DNA of 64,000 nt from Patiria miniata. Lineage: Eukaryota > Echinodermata > Asteroidea > Valvatida > Asterinidae. The notes below the pieces were generated by a model. It had not been told where the DNA came from. It worked only from the letters and a program-made list of their open reading frames with translations, and did no database searches. The stretch spans positions 31,754,129 through 31,818,128 of the forward strand of contig NW_024037059.1 of assembly GCF_015706575.1 (NCBI RefSeq), written 5' to 3'. Below, piece after piece: positions 12,201 to 24,200 of the stretch. Every line of letters begins with the position of its first letter. Within the stretch, counting starts at the first letter, position 1. Position numbers and translations under genes: made by a program.

Positions 12201-15200
12201 ACTATACATGTTGACGTACATTACCAAAGTGCAAAAATCTCCACACAAATAATGCAGTTAAAAATATGGCCTGAGCCAAAAGCGAAGGCTATTATGGGCA
12301 ACCAGGTCCCAAACCCTTTTTTTAAACATCATGTTTAAAACTGCTCCCTATTCATAAATACTGTCTCAGTCAAAAGGTTTTTTTTTTTAAGTTGAAAGAT
12401 AGGAATATTGACAAATTTCCAACAATTCTGTCCTACCATTTTACTCCATTAAGGAAGCAAATTAAATTAGCCTACAATAAGGAGGCCACAATCCTCATGT
12501 ACATTTTAAGACTGTTTGGAGCTCATGACTCTTAAGATCTTTTTTGCTTTGCTGACAGTAATAGTCCAGTAAGAATTGACAAATTTTGGTTGCAGTGTGT
12601 TTATTGGTATACTAGCTTTCTCAAAAAAAATTCAACACAAATCAAGGTTGGGGAAATATGTTTATTAATTAAAAAAAAACAATAGGCATGCACATTGAAA
12701 GGCATGTATTTCCGACACCTACAATCCTGGCCAAAATGGTTGGGACACTTCCTGAGCCTGCCACGGTCACCCGCTCCCCCGCTCCCCCGGTCAATGTTGT
12801 TCTCTCCAGCTGATAGGGCACATACCGCACAATGAGAGACAACATTGAACGGGGGCCAGGGGGGTTGGGGGCCCAGCGAGATTTGGCCAGGATTGTAGGC
12901 GAAATCCTATGCTTTGAGTAGTTGGGCAAGTATCGATGATCCTTGCATCTTTTCAATTTAAAATAAGATAAAATGGCACAGACACAAACCTAATTAACAT
13001 TATGACCAAAATTATTATGAAAAGAGCTTTTTAAGAACATCATTGTCATCACCGTCATTGTCATAATTATTGTCATCATCATCAAAATATGCCTACTGTC
13101 CTCAAAACTGTTCAAAACTTCAAAAAAGAGATGGCCCTAATACATACTGAAAAACCAATTCCATTTTTTTTTCCTGCCGAAACCACTTTAGAGTGCTGTA
13201 ATGGGAGAGGTAAGGGGGGGGGGGGCATTGAGGACTTACCTCCCTCCCCCCTCCCACTTTTGCTCCCCATCCTCACCTCAGCTCCCTCACAATTAGGGGA
13301 GACCAAAATTAGCTTTTTGTCTTTGTAATTAGTTGAGTGCCCCTACTGAAAATGAGGCCACCCTCCGTGCCCCCCTCCCATGCAAAAAATCGCACAAAAG
13401 TACAAAGACACAATCACTCTGTAGTGACTGACTGCCATCGGGTGTGTATTTAAACCTAGTGCTTTGTTAATTTACCTCAACTGTACTTCAAAGTTTGTAG
13501 GATGTTACAAAATTTAGCATCTTCCAGATGCTAAAATGAATTTTTTTTTAATTGTCAGTCATCATCATTTTCCCGTCAGATTCTTCTGTAAATCTCCCTG
13601 AACTGAGTAGGATAAAAGTAACACAATTTTAGGAAAATGTCAACTGTAGAAAAAAAAATGGGTTAAACTTTTGTGGGAATAGCCATTAATTAAATATTCA
13701 GGGTGACCTTTCTAACAGAAATGTAAACTCTTCAAAAAGTCACACAAAAGCCTTCAATGAGATACTTAAGGGAGGGTTTGTCTGCAAAAAAATTTTCTCT
13801 GTCTCGTAATGTAAAAATAACATTAAAATATGGCAGTAACTGAGTCTGTGGTAATGTAATTAATTGCTTCATAAGTTTCACGTGCTTCTGAAGCCGCCAT
13901 GCTCAACTGCCCATTTTGGAATCTGACCAACTTATGATGAGCCTGTATTGGCTAAGCATTGATACTTGGGTATCAGTAATTGGGTCAGAGCTTAAAAATC
14001 ACATTTCCTCCAGGAAAAAAGTGGTTAAAGTTTTGAGTGTATCATGGTAACCACATAAGTACAAATTTGGTTGTTAACTAAAATGTCAGGATTGGGCATT
14101 GTTCATGTCAATACTTACTGGACTATGACTAGTCGAATACCTGGCAGAAGGGCATGCGCGTACGCCCTTTTGCGTGAACGCGTAGTCACCAAAATGTTCC
14201 GAGCAAAAGGCATGGAGTACCGAAGTGTGACGTCATTTAGAACCAGAAAGTGTAGTGCAAACGAATGGAGTACGCGCGCGTTTTGGTTCATGGGCTGAAT
14301 CACGCGCTAATGTTTTTCACACACATTTTGTGGGCGTGACGTATTCACTTGGGTACTCTATGCCGAAAACTGCCTCTATTTTAATGGAATTCTTACAAAA
14401 CCCCATTAACACAAGTTGCTCCAAAAATGATAATTCAGACGTGTGACAAATTTAGAATGTTAATGATTTATGATATGCGTTGGAGAACATTGGACTCGTA
14501 ACACGCGTGGGGGAACATTGGAGCCTTTCAATGCAATTATCTTGAAATTGATTTTCGCGTCAAAATGTTCATATGCCCTTCTGTCGGGCACCCAACGAAC
14601 TTCAAATTGATTAAAATAATAACAATAATAACAAGCTTCAATTATTATTATTATTTAGTCTGCTGTTGCACTGGAACAGATGAAGAGAGATCTTGGTGAG
14701 TTTGGCAGCACAATACAAAGAGATACATCCTCTGCAGTTGCTACATCAGCTGGAGTTATTAGGGAGAGTTTGCAGGTAAGCCCTCCATGCTGCTTTTTGA
14801 AAAGCTTCAACGTGGTTATAAGAATTGAAGAATAGGACCGTAGTAGTAGCTCGTCTGTTAAAATCTTCTATGGTATGTTATTGTTCATCACCCACATTGG
14901 TGCATACTGCTTAGACCAAAAAAAAAAGTCTCTGGATTTTTGGTATGCGCGCACGTCGCCATAGCCATGCACATCGCCAAAATTAAACTTTTCAATGTAA
15001 GATGATGTCTTAAAACCGCCAAATCCACTGGTTTGACTGGAATCCTGCTGCTGCACAATTTAAACGTGTTTTTAGATGGGGTTACGATCGAGTATATGGC
15101 TCCTATATATTTTGCTCTAAATTTAGTCCGGCACCATTTGCAGACGGTGTTGTAATTTTGTAATTGTGTGTCTGGAAGCCAGACTGACGGAGCGATGGTT

Positions 15201-18200
15201 GTGTATCTGGAACCTGTAAACGCTTTTTAACCCTAACTCCTCGGCCTAATTTACTAGGAACCATACCCATTCTGGCAAATTCCAACACCCACATGGGAAA
15301 TTGTACACACACACTGTTGGACTTAGTTTCTGGAGGTATGCCAACCCCAGTGTAAAAGACCATCAGTTTAGGGGTACTGTACCTATCCCAATAGATTTGA
15401 ACAAAACCTGCTGTTGAACTTTGATGGGTTGAGTTTGGTTAGGGTTAATGAGCTTGATATACTTCTCAAGCCTTATGGCCTTACTGAGGTCACCTCAAGC
15501 TGCACTCTGAAGGATATTTTTGAGAGTTTTAAGGGGATCGAAGCGTCATCTGCAACATTAGCCGACATTTAAAGAGAAAAAAAAGTTGGGTAAAAAAAAA
15601 AAAAACAGCATCGCCGCACCATTTTGGGGCAAGCTCCATACCAGAAACCGGACACTTGTTTTTTGGGGGGTCTTAGCATACAACAGCTATAGCAGCATAC
15701 ATGTAGATTGGTTGACCATTGGTGATTTCTCCTAATGTTAAACCATTGCTATGACGTCGAATCTTTAGTAATACAATTGTTCTCCATAATGAGCATGAAT
15801 AGGACCGTCTGCGTGAAAATTTGCTTTCCGAAAATTACCACTGCATAAATCAATTCACTGTCAGAAAGAAATGGTCGTATGAACTATCCATTTTGACGTA
15901 AGGAGCCTATACACACAAAATGACTTGGTTGTACGGGTGTGGCGATACACATGCTAAGCACGCCAGGAAAAAATGTTGCAACCTGATGCCACTTCCGCGC
16001 TTGTGTACAAAGTCTATGGAGAGTCATTTTCAGTATTTCTTAACAAACTTGGAACCATTTCTCAGTCCTAGATTCATGTCTTATCATTTTTGCAACGAAT
16101 GACCTTCTTTGAGATGATATATGAAGAAAAAAGTGGCGTCAGGTTGCAACATTCTTTCCAATACTTCTGTTGACGCAATGGTTTAAGTCGAAGAATACAC
16201 TCGCAAGTGTGGATTCTTAATTTACGAATTCACTCGGCGCTTCGCGCCTCGTGAATTCTTAAATTACGAATCCACACTTTCTCGTGTATTCTCCTTAACT
16301 TTAATTATTATTTCATGTATGTAGGTTACCACTGTACATGTACATGTATATAAGCCTAGTGGTTGAATATCGTTGCTGCTGAGCTGTGTCTGTTGTGGGT
16401 ATGCTGCTTGGGGAAAAAAGTCACTTGCCAGGTGACTAAAAATAACATGCCAATAGAGAGATTTGCTATGCCACTGTTGAAGGGCAAGTTTTTAAAAATG
16501 TTGGAAGTCCCTTGTTGACTTCAATCACCAAGTTTGCCATGTCTGTGTGCATTCAACATCAATGATGTGTCTCACTTAATGAAGCACACATTGCATGCAG
16601 CTTGTCCCACAAAGAACCTAATACAGTCAAAAACCAATTAATAAAGGTATATTGCATGTGAGTTTGGGATTATTTTCAAATTACATGTACGTCTAAAAGT
16701 CTGATAACCAATGTACAGTACCATCTTTATTTCATTCAAGTTGATGCATTGAAACAAACGCTATGCTTCATCGAACTCAAGGGTTGAAAATTGTCTTGGG
16801 CCACTTTCCTTGCAAATGAAAAAACACATAGATTAGAGAAACACACAAAGGATGGGTCAAAAGTGATAGTGCTGCTTATCAGTTTATCATTTGGACAAAG
16901 ATATTTTGGAGACCAGGAGATATAAATAAAAAAAGTGGCCCAAGTGGTTTTTCAAGTCCCGTATTGTGATTGCTGTATCTTTTGCATGAAACATCCTAAT
17001 GAAACCAACTAAAAAGCATTTGGAAGACCAGTTATTCTACCAGTTATTCTACATTAGACACGATTTTGAATACCATCCCCACTTTTCTATAAACAATAAT
17101 AATAATAATAATAAAGAACATTTGTAAAGCGCCAGTATCCGCCTAAAAAAGGCGCTCATGGCGCTTGAGGAGAAAGTCAGGTTCGACTATTAGGTTTTTG
17201 TTGAAAAACCTGTACACCGTGTGTTTGAGATGTGTGTAACATGTGCTTGAATGTGGACCAATCTCTCTTACCGCAAACAATCTCATAGTAGCGGTGAACG
17301 TGGAACAGTCCATGGCCATCTTAACATTACAAATGTGTTCATAACTTCTTGTGGTCAGATAATCCTTGGTGATTAATGATTCTTGTTGGTTTTCTTTTCA
17401 AGACTGAGCCTGATGAGTCTTCAACAAGTAGCCGTGTCAAGAAAGGCTTTTCTGATTTGCTAGGTGGACTGTCTGAAAGTCTTGCCCCTAAAAACCCTAG
17501 CAATGAGGAGACTCAAGCAGTATCTTCTAAGACTTCTCATCACATCTTTGACAGGGCAAAGGTATCATAATAACAGCCACTTCATTCCCTTTCTTAATAA
17601 GTTATGTATGAGGTCATGAGGTCATGTGGCACCAGGCATTGCTCTCACAATTGTGCATTTGTGAGGACATCATTCTGTATCGAGTCGCTGATTTTCAATT
17701 ATTTCATACATATTTTGTTTTTAACTCAAAGAGACGCAACATCCTAGGTTTGTCACTTTGAGCCATTAAAAGTATCCCAATGAGTGCATAGAAAAACATG
17801 CTGAGCTGTGGCACAATACTAATGATGGATGGTGATAACAGGGTTCCCCTTTGATATGAATCGATCAACAGATGCTTGGTGGTACACTATATTTTACAGC
17901 TTTATACAGCTGAAAGAGGTAGGAGAAAACAAGAATTTGAAATAAAGACATGGGAAAATCTAGTACCATTCTGTCTAAAAAGGATACTTTTGGATCGATC
18001 CTCAAGGATTAAATTTACGGATGCCAGAAAGAGGTTTTTGGTCTGTGTACTATTGGGTAACTTAAAGGCAATATACAACATTTGCTTTTCCTATAATTTT
18101 CAAAATGGATGGATTGGGGCAGGGTTTAGTATTTTATAGTAAATATTGTTACACTGACTTGTTTGAAGTTTTGTGCTCGTAGATGCTGGAAAACCCAAGA

Positions 18201-21200
18201 AAAACAATCATGTTCCTGTAGTCTTGTTCCCTGACCCCACTTAATGTGAAATGAAGCAATTTATAGACGTCAGAGAAATGTAAGGTCAGGGAACCAGTCT
18301 AGCTGGCTTGTACCCGTTCACAGGAGTGTAATTGATTGCAAACAAAATATGGATTAGCTTAATATGGTAAATGGGGGCCGAGTATTTGAAAAAAGCCAGT
18401 TTTTTCCAATGCTAGTCAGCCGACCAGCATTGGAAATTGATACACAAATACCACTTTTCTTGAAAATGACAGCATACCAGGTGCCATGATTTTACAGGAT
18501 GCTTTAGACTGTCATTCACTAACAGTCCAGTAAGGTATTTCATAATCATTCGGTAGTTTTGTTCTTTGATGTTTGCAAATGTTGTATATTCCCTTTAAGC
18601 TAAAGCATTTTCTTTAGGCCATCTTTGTTGTTGGTTTTCACAGGCTCGTCTACACTCCATGCAAATTGATGCAGGTACCTACTGCACTGATCCTGAAGGC
18701 CCAGCTCATGTCTATGAAGACTGGTTACTGTCCTTTGATACTGACAAGTACAAAGGAGACATCTCAGATTTACTGGTGTCTAACACAGATGTCAGAGCAA
18801 TTTACACAAAGTTGGTAAGATAGTGACAAAGAATATGAAATGACCAGTCCCATGTTATGCAATGAAATGACCTATACATGTACCATGTTGTGCATTCTTT
18901 ACATTACAATGAATAGACCCCTTGCATAGATTGTTCTCTCAGAGGACAGGATTTGTTATTAAGATTCAAGAGCAGTGAAAGTACAAAAGTCTTCAGTGAG
19001 GATACTCTGTGACGGGGGTCTATAATCCTCAAAGAGCTAGGGGAGCAATTTCTGTTACGGTGAAGTCAGTAAAATTAAAGGCTGTTAAACAAATGTGTAG
19101 GTTTTGTCTGAAATGGGTTAACTACCGTAATTTTCGGAATATAAGCCGCGGCTTATACGTTGATTTTGCCCATGAAAATGTTTACTGCGGCTTATACACA
19201 GGGCGGCTTATACGCCGAGCCTTGAAGAATAAAAATGAAATTCACATGTGTATTTAATGTACTGGTATAAGAAGAGATATGTTGCTGAAATGAATCATAA
19301 ATTAAGAAAGTCATTAACAAACCGAAACCACGTCTCACGTAAAGGTACCGAGCGGTAAAAAAGTACGGTGATGAAAGCTGTCTTCGACACTTGCCACCAG
19401 CCGTACGTGATACTGGTACAGTGCAGCAGCGATATGCAGGCATGCTTTCCCAACAGCGGACCACACCATTTGTGGTAACAAAGGGGTGTTTTTTCTTGGG
19501 AATAATAATTACCAACATTTTTGCTGTTTAAAAAAAAAGAAAAAGGACCACTACAATTTTTATGGCGTTCGAAACATTTTTTTATTACATAATCAGTTGT
19601 TCAACGTAACAATATATTTTGTTTTCTTGAAATGTATTCAAGAAACGATGTAAAACTCAAAAGAGGGACTAAATCACCCCTTACAAAATTAATGGAATCG
19701 TCTATTAAAATGTCCGCTTCGTTTTGACTATTTCCAAAGAAAGTTACGATCGAAACTTGATTTTTTTCTCGCAACTAATCGCAACAATTTGATAAGTTTT
19801 GAGGTAAAAACGGACCTGTTTATTCTTAGGACAAAACAAATCAGCATCTGTTGCCACAAAGCAAGATTTGTAGCGCTCCAGTCAGACAACACACGGTGGG
19901 TTTCATACTCTCTCACGTGCTGTGGGAAAATGTTGTCATTCACCGGCGTGCGTGGCGCAGGCTGCCGGGCTATGACGGGGCAGCCGGCAGCAGTTCCCGG
20001 TGTTTATTTCTCATCAATTCCCATATTTGTTTGTTAAAGTATCAATTGTAAATGATTTGATATAACTTTTGTGGTCCTTTTAATAGCTTCAGTAGTGTGA
20101 ATGGAACTGGTTCAGAGCATTTTGACTAGAATTTGGAGGCCTTACAAAATTGAAACCGCAGCGGTCGGTGCGGCTTATACGCCGGTGCGGCTTATACGCC
20201 GACTTCAAATCTTAATTTGCAGATTTTTGCGTGCTGCGGCTTATACGCCGCGCGGCTTATATTCCGAAAATTACGGTACATATGGAGTCTTTTGTATACT
20301 GTGTATCTCAAATTGCGCTAGTATAAGACCACAAGTGAAAACAATGGACTTTTAGATTCTAATTATTTATGGTTCTCATTTTGTGCCATCTTTTGATACC
20401 TTTGTCTCTCAACTTTCAGCCATTTTCAATTTAAAAACTTCGGAATCTATAATTGGGTTTATTATTGACTATTCCAGGAATCCAGTCTCGGGTAAAAAGC
20501 TATCAGACATCAGTGCTGTAGTAAGACTATAGGAACCAGTGCACCAACACTCATAGGACTGGACTTAGTCTTGTCCTCCAGTGGGTATCTCGAGCCGTGA
20601 TCTCCGTATTCTTGTGATTAGATTATTTCAGTTGTCTCAGCAAGTGCTTGGGACAAACCTAGACTGATGCTATAATGTTGATTTCCTTTGTGTGTTTTTG
20701 CTGTTGAATGATACATTTAGGTTCCAGCTGTTGTATCTAATGCTGACTTTTGGGGACGGTACTTTTACAAAGTGCATCAGTTAGAGCAGGATGAAGCCAG
20801 GAGGACAGCTCTCAAAGAGCGCGCAGACATGACATCATCTCAGACATTTGATATAGAGGAGCTTCAATGGGACGAGGATGAAGGTAAATCCACCAATCAC
20901 ACCATTCCATTCCATACCCTCTCATAATATACAAATAATGAATGTTTTGCATTCGTGCAATGGTGAGAATATTTCCATGAGTTGAAAGATGGAATGTTAT
21001 GGAACATGTGGGGTGCTGTGGTCCAATGGTTACTGTGCTCGACTCATGTGCCGTGGTGCATGGGTTCGAATCCTGACCGTGGGAACATGGTGCTTTTGCT
21101 CTTGAGCAAGGCACTTTACCATTATTGCTTCGTCCTTCGGATGGGTCGTAAAGCCGTAGGTCCCGTGTGTTGTGTAATGCACGTTAAAGAACCCAGTAAC

Positions 21201-24200
21201 ACTTATCGCTAAGAGAAGGGGTTTGCCCCGGTGTTTCTGGCAGTGGCTGCAATGTGCGCCGCAGCACCTTGTCAACCCTTATAAGGTGCTACATAATGGG
21301 TCTCATATTTCTCATAAACTTTATTTACCTTTCTTTAATAATTGACATAATTTCCATCGCCTTGAGTACCTAATAGTTGGTAGATACGTGCGCTGTATAA
21401 GACTCCGTTATTATTATTATTATTATTAACATTCCATCTTTCAACGAATGAAAATATTCTCACCATTGCACAAATGCAAAACATTCATTATTTGTTTTAT
21501 ATAACATCCAAGTAGATCTCTGTCATTCAATTGGAGGATAAAACTTTAAGAACAAATAAAAGTCACAAAATTGTATCATATCCACTATTTACAAAGGCTA
21601 ACACAGTTTAAATGTCAAATCAATGACAATAAAGAAAATGAACATTGGAAGTTCTTAAAATAATGCCAAAAAATCATCAAGGCAACTGCATCAATTTTAA
21701 AGGCAACTTTTGTACTGCTGTAATGCTTGATATGGTTTAAATAGCGCAAAGATCGTATAGCGCCGGACCGCTGCGCGTCTTAACGTGCGCGCGGCGTGCA
21801 ATAGATCAAAAGGGATGGGACGAAAATGCACGGTGAATGGAACCAAAAATGCACGGTTATGATGTAGGCCGTGCAATGGTTCGATTAATGAATGCCGCGT
21901 GACCTACAATCCTCCAATCAAATGACAAGGATTACTTGGGTGTTATGTAAATGCCAATAATATCAATTTCTTCTCAAATGTGACATATCAACCGCAGTAC
22001 AAAGACAATCTTTGGGGCTTAGTTGTGCGTGAGTGAGTGTCATTTGCATGATGTAGCCTATGGTTGCTTACCTCCATAACACCAACTGCAAGATAAAAAT
22101 GGATGATAAACATATAAACTCAATCAGTAAATACATCAGTTGATGATTTGATGAATCCCAGACACCTGGTTGTTATTTCACCTGTGTCTGTTAAAGAAAA
22201 CATCACTTGGCTTGTTAAGGGTGTGCTGCTTTATCGAAAATAATGTGAAACCTTTGTTAATTAGCAGCACTTGTTGGACCAGTATAGGTTCCAGGAATGT
22301 CCACCCGAGCCATTGCAGACCATATTGACTTTCCAATGTTTTTTATAATGCTATTGGGACATGTACTCAGATGTGTATGTGTTTTTAGGCAGCTTTGCTT
22401 TCATACTTGTTGTGGTGCATTATAGCTTCCTTGTATTGTGGCAATGATTGTTGGTAATGCTTAAGTCTTTGGTGCTTGCTGTTGGTGCACCATTTAATTG
22501 AAAGTCATGAACAAAAACACCAATTTTGCATACATGTTCACTGGAATGTTTTTGTCTTTGTTATTTCAGAGGACTCATCTGCCACAGTGGGCAGTCTAGA
22601 GTGCAGAAACACTTCCATGAAACAGCAAGACTATGATGACCGAGTAGCAAGTCCAGCAGGTAGCAGGTGGGTAGATGGGGGACTGGAATGCCCAAAGCCT
22701 AACGTTGATGAGAAAGATGAACTAGTTATGATAACAGCAACAGAAAGTGCGACTGAACAACCTTGCCAACACCAGAGACTAACAAAAGAACCTGAGACAC
22801 AACCAATGGAACCTGAGACTGAACCAGTGGAACCTGAGATTGAACCAGTGGAACCTGAGACTGAACCAATGGAACCTGAGACTGAACCAGTGGAACCTGA
22901 GACTGAACCAGTGGAACCTGAGACTGAACCAGTGGAACCTGAGACTGAACCAGTGGAACCTGAAACTGAACCAGTGGAACCTGAGACTAAACCAGTGGAT
23001 CGGGAAGACAAGACTACAACAGTAAGAACATCATCTTCATCTGAACAGGAGCGAGATACAGGAAACCATTGTCATGAACGTACACAGAGGGTCTTGGATA
23101 CACAGGGAGAATATGATACTGAGAATAATCAACAAGGAAGAGAAGGGATTCAGAATATGGAGCCATCAGATAAACATGAAGAGGACAAGGACCATACGCA
23201 ATCAGAAGACAGTAATGCAACCCAAGCTACACACAGTAGGAGTATGAATGCTGGAGTGTTGATGGTACATGTACCTACTGAGGAAACTCAGTTGGATAAA
23301 CAGATTGAGAAGAAGACTTCACCATCTGGCTCTGATGCAAGTAACAAAGGTAAGGCTGTCTACATACAGAGTTCCGAAACTGATTCAGCCAGTCAGATTT
23401 TATGAGACATGTTCTGATTGGACTTTACATTGTGTCGATAGACTCTATGCTAGTGTTGTAGTAAAGTCCATCACAAGTCCAATCAGAAGTCAGTCACAAC
23501 TACATTCACAAGTCTTGTGACAAGTAACAGGGATGAACAGTTCATTAATAGCTTGTGACTTGACTTGTGAATAGACTTGTGATACACTTAAGGCCAAACA
23601 AAAAAATACCTTTGGTTCGGGTCACCCAACCGACTCTTTTTTTTTTAAAGCGATAAAATGCAACCCAACAAAATTGTATTGGTTATTTGGGGGAAAAAAT
23701 TACGATACCGACTTCGATCAAAATTGTCAAACTCGCAGACTGCCAAAAGAATTTATAGGCATTTATCAGCAAGTGATACAAAAAAATAGTTCTGCTTCCG
23801 ATTACATGCCTTTCAAAAATAGGATCTGTCGGTCGGAAATTGTTTTTTTTCGGCCATTTGTTTACTTTTTTAAAATCCATCAGGGCCAAAAAAAACAATT
23901 TCTGACCGACAGATTCTATTTTAAAATAATGGAAAATTCAGGCCGTTCGCATCATATGCACGCCAGTCAAGACGGAAAGCTGGCCAAAACTCCGAAGTGT
24001 GTGATGCACTGTGCATGTGTGGCCCGCGGCCGACAGACCTCGTTTTACAGTCGAAAATTTCGGGAAACACGCTGCATGTATCAGTCCGAATACGATTAGT
24101 GCGATCTCAAAATGAACTCTTGAACACGGAAAATACATACACAAACAAGATAGATAATTCTGTGAATTAACTTGCAAAAACGTTCTTTCTCCATCGGTGT

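Noticed and set aside
21018-21090. tRNA gene
   Set aside because: A and B boxes are present, but the cloverleaf stems are not convincing and the sequence runs into a SINE body and LINE-like tail.
22631-23011. Minus-strand SGSTGSV repeat frame
   Set aside because: Shadow of the EPETEPV repeat in BSDC1 exon 7.
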